Source: Acinetobacter sp. ANC 3929 | Lineage (GTDB): Bacteria > Pseudomonadota > Gammaproteobacteria > Pseudomonadales > Moraxellaceae | Assembly: GCF_000369405.1 (NCBI RefSeq) | Contig: NZ_KB850000.1 | Span: 124,001 to 188,000, forward strand | DNA length: 64,000 nucleotides | Direction of reading: 5' to 3' | Shown here: positions 16,847 through 24,180 of the stretch, in pieces | Position numbering within the stretch: the first letter of the stretch is position 1 | How the letters are laid out: each line of letters opens with the position of its first letter | Program-made: the position numbers and the translations under genes | Notes under the pieces: generated by a model | Seen by the model: only the letters and a program-made list of their open reading frames with translations | Told to the model about the DNA's origin: nothing | Databases searched by the model: none

Positions 16847-18493
16847 TTAAAAATTTTGGTTAATTAGAAATACATCGTAGTTGCGGTAATGTAGAACTTT
16901 AACGTTTTGATTATTTGTTTTATAGCCGCCAGGATTACTAATAACAACTATTGGCTGTTTTTGTTCTAAAGTATTTTGGAGTTGCTGTTTATTCCATAAA
17001 TATTGTTTACGCTCAGGTTCAAATAGCAAGCCATCTTTAAGCTCTAAAGATGAGTTATCAGTTTTCACACTATCCCAATCATTGACAATATAGACTGGTT
17101 TTTTTAAATCTAATAAAAAAGGAAGGTCGTAGAAGTAATTGTAATAAAAGACCACATCCGACTTGGGATTCATCGATTTTGCAAAGTCGACTTGGTCAGC
17201 ATTATTCTTGGTGTCGAGAACGCGTACTGCTACTGAAATAGACGTACAAAATAGAATCAGACTTAAGAAAATTGCGGTTAAATAGTCTATTTTCTTCAGT
17301 CTAAATAACAGCATTAAGCCGAAAGGAACAATGCAAAGAATCGCGCCAATGATATAGATTTGAATAGTGTGACTTGTATAAAAATCATGGTTATTCTTCA
17401 TGAAATGTGGTGTTAAACTAATCCCAAGTCCTAAGATAAAGATAAAGGTGGCAGGACCCGAGATTTGGAGTTTGCTCTTAGCAAGGTGATCTAAAATAGG
17501 ACGTACGTTGACGGCAAGTAAAATGGCTAAAGGTGGTACAGCAGGGAGGATGTAGCCTGCTAATTTTGAAGGTGGAATAGAAAAGAAAATACTTACGGAT
17601 ATAAACCACCAGCAAAGTAGAATGAGCAAAGATGGGGTTAACGATTCTTTAAAAATACGTTTAGCAAAGAGAAAGTGGCTGATAAGAAACCAAGGTAAAA
17701 AGCTGATAAAGAGAATAAGATAGTAAAAGAACCAAGGTTGTTTGTTATTAAATCCGTTAGAACTAAAGCGACTAAATTGTTGATCAATGAAAAAATAGTG
17801 TAGGAACTGTGGGTATTTTAATTGAACTAAATAGATCCATGGCACAGTGAGAACAAGAAAGAATAAAATTGCAAATGGGTTAAGTAATGCTGGGATTTTT
17901 CGCCATTGTTGTGTGTAAAGAAGCCAAGGCAATAGTACGAGTCCGGGGATCAAGACGCCTATTAGACCTTTGCTGAGAAAGCCTGCTGCCGCTGCAAAAT
18001 AGCCGAGAAAGAGAATGGTTTTTTTGCCTGAAAGGGTAAAGTCAACAAAACTCAGGATACAAACCGTCATCCAAGAAGCAACTAATAGATCATGGTTGAT
18101 ATATTCACTACTGCCATAGAACAACAAGCTGGTTGCTAAGATAATAATGGTCAGCTGCGCGATTTGTTCTGAAACGTACTTTTTTAAAAAAACAAAAAGA
18201 CTGACCAGCATCATACTGCCAGCTAAGGTAGGAACCAGTCGCAGCACCCAAGTGTGAAGGCCAAATACTTCCATAAAAGCTGTAGAGAGCCAATGCAGCA
18301 AAGGTGGCTTGTGCATAAAAGGTAAGCCATTAATACGTGGAATCAGCCAGTCACCTGATTCAAGCATCGCGCGACTAATATCTCCATATCGTCCTTCATC
18401 AGGCACAGAAAGTGGACGAATCCATGAGGTAATCAATAACCAAACAGGTAAAAAGATAAGTAAAAATTTAGATGATCGTAGCCATTGTTGCAT
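16847..18493 (-). CDS. ArnT-like glycosyltransferase (GT39/GT83), probable lipid A galactosamine transferase
   Basis: A 548-residue polytopic inner-membrane glycosyltransferase of the ArnT/PMT fold, which uses undecaprenyl-phosphate sugars on the periplasmic face. The first periplasmic loop has the family sequence SVPDEGRYGDISRAMLESGD, followed by NGLPFMHKPPLLHWL; compare PDETRYAEI and KPPLGYW of ArnT. About 11-12 hydrophobic segments precede a soluble periplasmic tail. It is the last gene of a four-gene unit (naxD-GT2-gtrA-this), 14 nt after gtrA. By analogy with Francisella FlmK and ArnT, it should transfer galactosamine to lipid A. That substrate is inference from the cluster. Confidence 0.82.
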   Translation of the reverse strand: MQQWLRSSKFLLIFLPVWLLITSWIRPLSVPDEGRYGDISRAMLESGDWLIPRINGLPFMHKPPLLHWLSTAFMEVFGLHTWVLRLVPTLAGSMMLVSLFVFLKKYVSEQIAQLTIIILATSLLFYGSSEYINHDLLVASWMTVCILSFVDFTLSGKKTILFLGYFAAAAGFLSKGLIGVLIPGLVLLPWLLYTQQWRKIPALLNPFAILFFLVLTVPWIYLVQLKYPQFLHYFFIDQQFSRFSSNGFNNKQPWFFYYLILFISFLPWFLISHFLFAKRIFKESLTPSLLILLCWWFISVSIFFSIPPSKLAGYILPAVPPLAILLAVNVRPILDHLAKSKLQISGPATFIFILGLGISLTPHFMKNNHDFYTSHTIQIYIIGAILCIVPFGLMLLFRLKKIDYLTAIFLSLILFCTSISVAVRVLDTKNNADQVDFAKSMNPKSDVVFYYNYFYDLPFLLDLKKPVYIVNDWDSVKTDNSSLELKDGLLFEPERKQYLWNKQQLQNTLEQKQPIVVISNPGGYKTNNQNVKVLHYRNYDVFLINQNF

Positions 18494-18507
18494 ATATCGA
18501 ATTCCTA

Positions 18508-18891
18508 TTATTGAAATGCAAAATAACGGTTGAGCAAAAAAGTAAAAATTGAAGTAATGCCAATACTAAAAATAATCAGTATGGAAATAGGCGTATCAAG
18601 GTAATGGTGGCTGATTAATAAAACAGATTCATTCAAAATGAATCCCAGTCCAGCTACGGCGATAAACTTCTTTAGCGTTTCCCTATGCTTAAGATGTATT
18701 GCTTTAAAGGTAAAAATACGGTGACCAAAGTAGCTGACCCAGAAAGCCGCGAGAAAGGCGAGGAGGTTTGCATATTTTAGTGAAACTTGGTATTGAGGCT
18801 GAATCAGCAATATCACAAGGAGGTAGTGTGAAAGTGCTGCAATCAAGCCAACAATACCAAAACGAAGGAATTGTAGGACATGAGTTTGCAT
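18508..18891 (-). CDS. GtrA family membrane protein (putative polyprenyl-phosphate-sugar flippase)
   Basis: A 127-residue protein with four hydrophobic segments, typical of GtrA. GtrA proteins are thought to flip undecaprenyl-phosphate-linked sugars across the inner membrane. Family marks include FLRFGIVGLIAALSHYLLV at the start, FWVSYFGHRIFTF in the middle and FLLNRYFAF at the end. The start codon overlaps the stop of the GT2 gene by one base (TAATG), indicating coupled translation. Its place between the GT2 that would charge the lipid and the ArnT-like transferase that would use it fits the flipping step. Confidence 0.85.
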   Translation of the reverse strand: MQTHVLQFLRFGIVGLIAALSHYLLVILLIQPQYQVSLKYANLLAFLAAFWVSYFGHRIFTFKAIHLKHRETLKKFIAVAGLGFILNESVLLISHHYLDTPISILIIFSIGITSIFTFLLNRYFAFQ

Positions 18892-19871
18892 TAGAGAGAA
18901 ACTACATTATTTTGCTTATCACGTACGAACGGTTTAGTGTGGCTATGTGAATACTCAGCAGAAACAATGTATTGGGGGCGGTTTTTAACTTCCGCATAAA
19001 TACGGCCGATATATTCACCTAAAATCCCAATACAGAGCAGTTGGATGCCACCTAAAAGTGTCATTCCAGCAGCCAAGGTGGCCCAACCGGGGACACGGAT
19101 ACCTTCAATCATTGTTTCAATAATGATCCAGACACCATAACTCATTGCAAAGAGCGCAAGTGATGCACCAAGATAGATACATAAGCGTAGCGGTAAATCG
19201 GAAAAGCCCGTCAAGCCTGACATGGCCAATTGCAACAATGCCTTAAAGTTGAAGCTGGATTGTCCATATTGGCGTTGTTGCTCATTAAAATGGATCCCGA
19301 TACTCTTGAAACCAACCCAGGCATACAGCCCTTTCATATAACGGTTCTTTTCAGGAAGTTTTCTTACTGCTTCAACGACTTTTGCATCTAATAGGCGAAA
19401 ATCACCTGCATTTTCAGGAATGTCGACCGAAGAACTTAAATTCAATACATGATAATAGCCTTGGGTAAAGATTTTTTTGAGCCATGATTCTGTACGTCGA
19501 TCCCGAATTCCGTAAATCATGTCATAGCCATCTTTCCAGAGTTGAAGCATCGTTGGAATTGCATCAAGTGGATGCTGAAAATCGGCATCAATAAGCAATG
19601 CAGCATCACCTGTAACGTAGTCCAGACCTGCACTTAATGCCGCTTCTTTGCCAAAATTACGTGAGAAAGTAACTATTCGTAGCGGGTAGTCCTCAAGCAT
19701 ATGCTGTAAAATGGCTATACTATCGTCCTGACTACCATCATCAATAATAATAATCTCGTAGCGTAAATTTTGTTGTTCTAATTGCTGTGCCAAAGCTGGG
19801 ATAAATTTTTTAAGGTTTTCTGCTTCGTTGTAGGCAGGAACAACGCAAGATAGAAATGGACTGTTTATCAT
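18891..19871 (-). CDS. Family 2 glycosyltransferase (ArnC/GtrB-like polyprenyl-phosphate sugar transferase)
   Basis: A 326-residue enzyme with a cytoplasmic GT-A domain and two C-terminal membrane helices (about 230-295), the layout of ArnC, GtrB and Francisella FlmF. The nucleotide-sugar site begins SCVVPAYNEAENL; the metal-binding acidic motifs are IIIDDGSQDDS and LLIDADFQHPLDAI. It should load a sugar, here probably N-acetylgalactosamine, onto undecaprenyl phosphate. Its ATG overlaps the naxD stop in an ATGA quartet, and its stop overlaps the gtrA start, so translation of the cluster is tightly coupled. Sugar identity is inferred from NaxD. Confidence 0.85.
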   Translation of the reverse strand: MINSPFLSCVVPAYNEAENLKKFIPALAQQLEQQNLRYEIIIIDDGSQDDSIAILQHMLEDYPLRIVTFSRNFGKEAALSAGLDYVTGDAALLIDADFQHPLDAIPTMLQLWKDGYDMIYGIRDRRTESWLKKIFTQGYYHVLNLSSSVDIPENAGDFRLLDAKVVEAVRKLPEKNRYMKGLYAWVGFKSIGIHFNEQQRQYGQSSFNFKALLQLAMSGLTGFSDLPLRLCIYLGASLALFAMSYGVWIIIETMIEGIRVPGWATLAAGMTLLGGIQLLCIGILGEYIGRIYAEVKNRPQYIVSAEYSHSHTKPFVRDKQNNVVSL

Positions 19872-20662
19872 AATAATGTATCCATTGGGCTAAGTGTAAT
19901 GTGATAGCGCTGACAGTCAGAGTGAAATTGGGCTGAATTCAAATAATGGAATTCTTGAACGCGTGCAGCCGAAATTGGGTCATGTTGATCAATTGCTTGT
20001 GTGGCAGGGTGGCACATGATCAGTAAATTATCCTGAGCCTGCTGCAACCATTGTTGGTTTAAATGGGGGTAGTTGTTTGATTCGAAGTTATAGATCCCTG
20101 CGAAATATCGATTTTGTCGAATTTTCTGTTGCTGGCATATTGTGGCTAGTGTGGATGCACCAAGTGCTGACAGTAAGCGAGTTTTGATTAAATAGTGAGG
20201 GGCTGTGATTGGATGTTGTAGATTTCTAATCCAGCCTTGAAAATTTTGTTGTTTGAGGAAGGAAATTAAGACATCCCGAATAATCGGAAATTGGTGTATG
20301 TGCTGATGACCATCGATAAAATCTGGTTGTTTTCCCATTGCCTCAACAAATGCATTCCACTGTTGCTCGATACTTTGTTGAATGAGTTTGCTGTCTAGCT
20401 GTCGGCTCCATGCTTTGAACATTAATATCGGCAATGAGAATGTTGGGGTCGCTGAGCTAAACCTATGGGTGAAATTTAGGTGTAATCCGATATCAACATT
20501 GTTGGAGATTGGTTTGAGCTGTTTTGCTGCAATAGGCCATTGCTCTGCTTGTGTCATGCAAGAAGTTGCATGTAAAGCACCTGTTTTAATCAGCAATAGA
20601 ATCGCATCTGAAATCTCAGAATTCATTGCGAAGTCATCAGCGCAATAGCATACTTTAGCCAT
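19868..20662 (-). CDS. naxD: YdjC/ChbG-family deacetylase, NaxD-like, for lipid A galactosamine modification
   Basis: A 264-residue metal-dependent carbohydrate deacetylase. The metal-binding aspartates are in CYCADDFAMN (Asp9, Asp10). Histidines occur at DIGLHL (His61) and DGHQHIHQFP (His119, His121, His123). In Francisella and A. baumannii, NaxD deacetylates undecaprenyl-phosphate N-acetylgalactosamine so that galactosamine can be added to lipid A, which raises polymyxin resistance. Here it heads an operon with GT2, GtrA and an ArnT-like transferase, the expected pathway set. GAGG lies before ATG 20662; TTG 20668 is too close to it. A PmrA-box-like repeat and an inverted repeat lie upstream. 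Confidence 0.85.
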   Translation of the reverse strand: MAKVCYCADDFAMNSEISDAILLLIKTGALHATSCMTQAEQWPIAAKQLKPISNNVDIGLHLNFTHRFSSATPTFSLPILMFKAWSRQLDSKLIQQSIEQQWNAFVEAMGKQPDFIDGHQHIHQFPIIRDVLISFLKQQNFQGWIRNLQHPITAPHYLIKTRLLSALGASTLATICQQQKIRQNRYFAGIYNFESNNYPHLNQQWLQQAQDNLLIMCHPATQAIDQHDPISAARVQEFHYLNSAQFHSDCQRYHITLSPMDTLL

Positions 20663-20682
20663 ATCCAAGCCTCAATTTAGAT

Positions 20683-20723
20683 GGATTAAAAGGTAAGTCA
20701 AATTTAGCCTTACCTTTTAATCC
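20683..20723. repeat. 15-bp perfect inverted repeat in the naxD leader
   Basis: GGATTAAAAGGTAAG (20683-20697) is repeated as its exact reverse complement at 20709-20723, with an 11-nt loop. It lies just upstream of the naxD ribosome binding site. No T tract follows on the minus strand, so it is not a standard terminator. Confidence 0.85.
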
Positions 20724-20752
20724 CTACGATTGAAGCAATATGCCAACAGATC

Positions 20753-20769
20753 CTTAATCTCAACTTAAA
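20753..20769 (-). promoter_or_regulatory. PmrA-box-like direct repeat upstream of naxD
   Basis: On the minus strand the sequence reads TTTAAG, five bases, ATTAAG. This fits the HTTAAD-N5-HTTAAD consensus that I recall for A. baumannii PmrA and resembles the Salmonella PmrA box. It is about 90 bp upstream of the naxD start, in the only gap before the operon. PmrB is reported to control naxD in A. baumannii, so the site makes biological sense. It could still be chance in AT-rich DNA. Confidence 0.55.
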
Positions 20770-20779
20770 GAGAAAAATA

Positions 20780-21868
20780 CTATTTTTTAACCAGACGAGA
20801 ATAAGAGATCGCCAATAATATTGCAGCGACAGTCGCAAGATAAATCAATTTTGGCACCACGATTGAGGTGGGTACACCCATCTGATTGAGTTGTACAAAC
20901 ATCTGTACACCATGGGTTGACGGGAAAATCCAAGCGAAGTATTGCATCCAATGCGGCATGGCTTCATGTGGCCATGCGGTGCCTGTCAGCAAAAAAAGAG
21001 GCACTGAAGTGACCACAATCAAATGACCCACTCGTTCTGGCATATCGACCAGAGAACCGACCAACATCCCTAAGCCAATCAAACAACTGACATAGATCGG
21101 CACGGCAATTAACATGCCCCAGAAGTTTCCTCCATGGGGATATTCATATAACCAAAAGGTAAAACCAAATAAATATAAGCAGCTTAAACAACCTGTAGTA
21201 AAAATTGCAGCAAAGATTGCCCAAAACTCGACTGGTTTTGCCACCCATCCTTTTTCTCTGTAGCTGGCAATTAGCATCGCGAGTCCCAACAGAATGGTTT
21301 GATGAACGATTAAACTGGCGACAGCAGGAAAGATATAACTACCGTAACCTGACATGGTATTAAACAATGGAATTTGGTGGATCGAAAGTTCGGGTTCGAA
21401 AGATGATGCATTGCCAAACTTTTCTAAATGCTCTTTTAGCGTATATTCAATAGAACCTGCTAAACCTACACCCACTTCTTTGGTACGAATGAAATAAGCT
21501 GTACTTAAGTACAGACCAATTCCACCCATCTCTCCACGTTTTAAACTATTGGTGAGATTTTCAGGAAGTAAGAGAATGCCTTCAGCTTGTTGGTTCTGCA
21601 CCATACGCTGTGCTTCCAAGAAGTTATCCGTCACAGTGGTAATTTTGATGTGAGGACTATTAGACGCTTGGCTAATGATTTTAGAGGTCAAAATGCTTTG
21701 TTCTTCATCCACAATGACAATCGGAATATCTTCAGCCGTTTGTGCTTTGTAGGCTGTTGGATAGAAGAAGCTATAGACCAATGTCGCTGCAATCAGTGTA
21801 GTAAAAACCGAATTATTGGCAAATATGTTTTTAAAGGTCTGTAAGTAATAAGCGAAAAATGACTTCAT
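20780..21868 (-). CDS. ABC-2 type transport permease (second of pair)
   Basis: A 362-residue inner-membrane protein of the ABC2_membrane_3 type (YhhJ/YbhR-like). One N-terminal helix (about 18-37) is followed by a periplasmic domain to about 165, beginning DIPIVIVDEEQSI, and then five further helices. Near the end it has the conserved LTGTAWPHEAMPHWMQYFAWIFPSTHGVQ. TTG 21874 extends the frame, but GGAGC sits before ATG 21868. That ATG overlaps the preceding permease stop in an ATGA quartet, so the two are coupled. It is the last gene of a TolC-HlyD-permease-permease unit. No ATP-binding subunit is encoded in the unit. Confidence 0.85.
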   Translation of the reverse strand: MKSFFAYYLQTFKNIFANNSVFTTLIAATLVYSFFYPTAYKAQTAEDIPIVIVDEEQSILTSKIISQASNSPHIKITTVTDNFLEAQRMVQNQQAEGILLLPENLTNSLKRGEMGGIGLYLSTAYFIRTKEVGVGLAGSIEYTLKEHLEKFGNASSFEPELSIHQIPLFNTMSGYGSYIFPAVASLIVHQTILLGLAMLIASYREKGWVAKPVEFWAIFAAIFTTGCLSCLYLFGFTFWLYEYPHGGNFWGMLIAVPIYVSCLIGLGMLVGSLVDMPERVGHLIVVTSVPLFLLTGTAWPHEAMPHWMQYFAWIFPSTHGVQMFVQLNQMGVPTSIVVPKLIYLATVAAILLAISYSRLVKK

Positions 21869-22995
21869 GAACAAAGCTCCTGAGTATTTTTCTTTAACAG
21901 ACGCACGCTTAGTACAAAGAATAAGCAGGAAAAAATGACTAAAATGCCAAAAGGAATAATGGAAACATAGAGGTCACTACCAATAATCCACTGTTCAGTT
22001 TGTAGTTTGGCATAAGGGGTGTAAGGGATTAGCATGGACCAAAATTGAGTAAATGCAGGCGCATTATTTAAGGGAAGGGTAATCCCTGAAAAACTTGGTG
22101 ATGATCCACCATACAGTGCAATAAAACCGAAAGTCTTCGGTAAGTTTTGTGTGGCAAGAACAACGGTACTGCTGATCACTGCATAGGAAAAAAACAATAG
22201 AAATTGCGCGAACAAAATCAACGTCAGCGAACCTGCAATAAAATAACCGCGAATATGGGCGAGCCAGAACATCCAACACCAAGTCCATGCACAGAAAATA
22301 AAGACATAGAGTAGAATTTTGCCGAGTAAGCTGGAAATCACCTGCTTAGAACTGACCCATTCACCGACAGTCTTTCGTTTAAACTCCTGGCCTATGGCAA
22401 AAGCCACACAGCAACATAACAATAAGTGTAAAACTGCTGGCACCATGAAGGGTTCCAGAAACAGTTCATAACTCATACTTGGGTTATATAAGGTGGAGAT
22501 TTTGATGTGCGGTGTCGGCATATCCAAATAGGGGATGGTATTGGCTAAATAGCTTTGCCCCATATAATCAGCTATCCCATTCAAAGTGCTAATCAACATA
22601 GCCGAAGAAATGGTATTGCCTATACTAAAAAAAGACTGGTTGTAGGCAATGCTGATCTGCGCATCTTGAGCTTTGACTAAGCGTTGTTCTGCACCCTCGG
22701 GGATCATCACAAAACCCCAAGCATCCGTTTTATTAATCAAGCGTTCTGCTTCATCTTGGCTGGCAGTAATGGTTTTTACTTTTAAGGTATGATTGATGCT
22801 AAGCGCATGAATCACTTTACGACTCATCTCACTTTGATCTTGGTCAATCACGACGATGGGCAAATGTTCCGCTTTACCCGCGGAAAACATACTGCCAAAT
22901 AGCAAAATCACCAACAAAGGGGCAATCACCGCCATAAAAAGATCAACTTTATGGCGTTTTAAGTAGCGCAACTCCCGCAGCATAACTGCAAACAT
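21865..22995 (-). CDS. ABC-2 type transport permease (first of pair)
   Basis: A 376-residue permease of the same family as the next gene. It has an N-terminal helix (FMAVIAPLLVILLFGSMFSA), a periplasmic domain that opens LPIVVIDQDQSEMSRK, and five C-terminal helices. Family sequences near the end include SFSGITLPL and MLIPYTPYAKLQ. It begins 3 nt after the HlyD-type gene and overlaps the next permease by 4 nt. The pair probably forms a heterodimer that moves a hydrophobic compound together with the HlyD and TolC proteins. The energising ATPase would have to come from elsewhere. Confidence 0.85.
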   Translation of the reverse strand: MFAVMLRELRYLKRHKVDLFMAVIAPLLVILLFGSMFSAGKAEHLPIVVIDQDQSEMSRKVIHALSINHTLKVKTITASQDEAERLINKTDAWGFVMIPEGAEQRLVKAQDAQISIAYNQSFFSIGNTISSAMLISTLNGIADYMGQSYLANTIPYLDMPTPHIKISTLYNPSMSYELFLEPFMVPAVLHLLLCCCVAFAIGQEFKRKTVGEWVSSKQVISSLLGKILLYVFIFCAWTWCWMFWLAHIRGYFIAGSLTLILFAQFLLFFSYAVISSTVVLATQNLPKTFGFIALYGGSSPSFSGITLPLNNAPAFTQFWSMLIPYTPYAKLQTEQWIIGSDLYVSIIPFGILVIFSCLFFVLSVRLLKKNTQELCS

Positions 22996-22998
22996 CGC

Positions 22999-24168
22999 TT
23001 ATTTTGCCTCTTCAATTTTAAACAGTACGCTCATCCCGACTTTCAAATCTGGGATTGATTGCTCAGGGACTAAATGAAATTTAAAGCTGCGAATATCATA
23101 GCCACCTGTTTGGCGCGTGGTTTTAATCGTTGCGAAGTCACCTTCGGCATCAATATTTTTGACTTTGAAGGTTTCTTTACGATTCAGTGCGGGAATAAAA
23201 CCTTCAATTGTTTTCATTTTATAAACAGAGCTGTACATGTCTTCGCGGACATTTAAGCTGACCCATAAATCATGGTCTTCAATGATGCTTACGACAGGCA
23301 CACCGGTTGCGACTAGCTCAGTTGGTTTGCCATAGGTTTTAGATACAGTCCCATCTGTAGGCGAATACAGTTTGGTTTCTTCGGTCAGGGCGTTGGCTTC
23401 TTTCACCGCCGCTTGTGCCATCGCGACTTGTGCATCAGCCGTCGATTTTTGTTGTTCGGTACTGCCACGTTTGGCACGTGCATACTGTTGATAGGAAGCT
23501 TCTGCTGTTTCTCGTGCAGAAGTTTGAGCAGCAAGCATTTCGTCACGACGTTGACGCGAAATTACGCCTTGTTGATAAAGCGTTTCGCCACGTTTATAAG
23601 TGGTTGCTGCCAATTCTGCTTGGGTTTTCATTGCTTGCCAGTTGGCATATAAGGTGTCAATATTTTCTTGTTGAGCACCACGATACACAGTGGAATGGAA
23701 GGCAGTCGCACTTTGTAGGGCAGCTTGTGCCTGTTCTTTTTTCGCCTCTAATTCAGGACTGACAAAACGAACCAGTGCTTGACCTTTCTTGATGGGTTGA
23801 CCTTCAGATACATAAAACTCTTCAATTCTGCTTGGTACTTTCGTACTGATATGTACCGTTTCTGATTCAACCCGACCTTGTAATTCAATGGCTTGAGGTT
23901 GATAAGCTTTCCATAAGCCAAAGGCAATCAGACCTAACAGTAAGATCAGAATAATTAAACCGATGATTTTTGCCTTTCCTTTTTTAGGTGGCTCATTGGG
24001 TGGAGGGGGCTGCTGTGTATTTGAGGTACTTGTCTCAGATTTTGGTTCATCAAGTTTTTGTGTCGAAGTCATTTGCTCTTTAGGCGATTCAGAAATTGGT
24101 GATTCAGCTGTGTTAACCACTTGATCTTTATCGCGTTCTGAATTGGATGATGATTGGTCTTGGCTCAT
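22999..24168 (-). CDS. HlyD-family membrane fusion protein
   Basis: A periplasmic adaptor of about 389 residues that links an inner-membrane transporter to TolC. An unusually long cytoplasmic N-terminal tail, rich in Ser, Gln, Pro and Lys, covers residues 1-67. A single helix (IIGLIILILLLGLIAFGLW) follows at about 68-87, then the barrel/lipoyl part (ELQGRVESETVHISTKVPSR), a coiled coil with TYKRGETLYQQGVISRQRRDE, and the returning lipoyl half (TKLYSPTDGTVSK). TTG 24180 is in frame, but GGAG before ATG 24168 decides the start. It lies between the TolC-type gene (12 nt upstream) and the permeases (3 nt downstream). Confidence 0.88.
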   Translation of the reverse strand: MSQDQSSSNSERDKDQVVNTAESPISESPKEQMTSTQKLDEPKSETSTSNTQQPPPPNEPPKKGKAKIIGLIILILLLGLIAFGLWKAYQPQAIELQGRVESETVHISTKVPSRIEEFYVSEGQPIKKGQALVRFVSPELEAKKEQAQAALQSATAFHSTVYRGAQQENIDTLYANWQAMKTQAELAATTYKRGETLYQQGVISRQRRDEMLAAQTSARETAEASYQQYARAKRGSTEQQKSTADAQVAMAQAAVKEANALTEETKLYSPTDGTVSKTYGKPTELVATGVPVVSIIEDHDLWVSLNVREDMYSSVYKMKTIEGFIPALNRKETFKVKNIDAEGDFATIKTTRQTGGYDIRSFKFHLVPEQSIPDLKVGMSVLFKIEEAK

Positions 24169-24180
24169 AAAATTCTCCAA

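Noticed and set aside
23413..23762. Plus-strand frames of 79 and 115 codons opposite the HlyD-family gene
   Set aside because: Antisense to a convincing coiled-coil adaptor gene. No start signals or domain.
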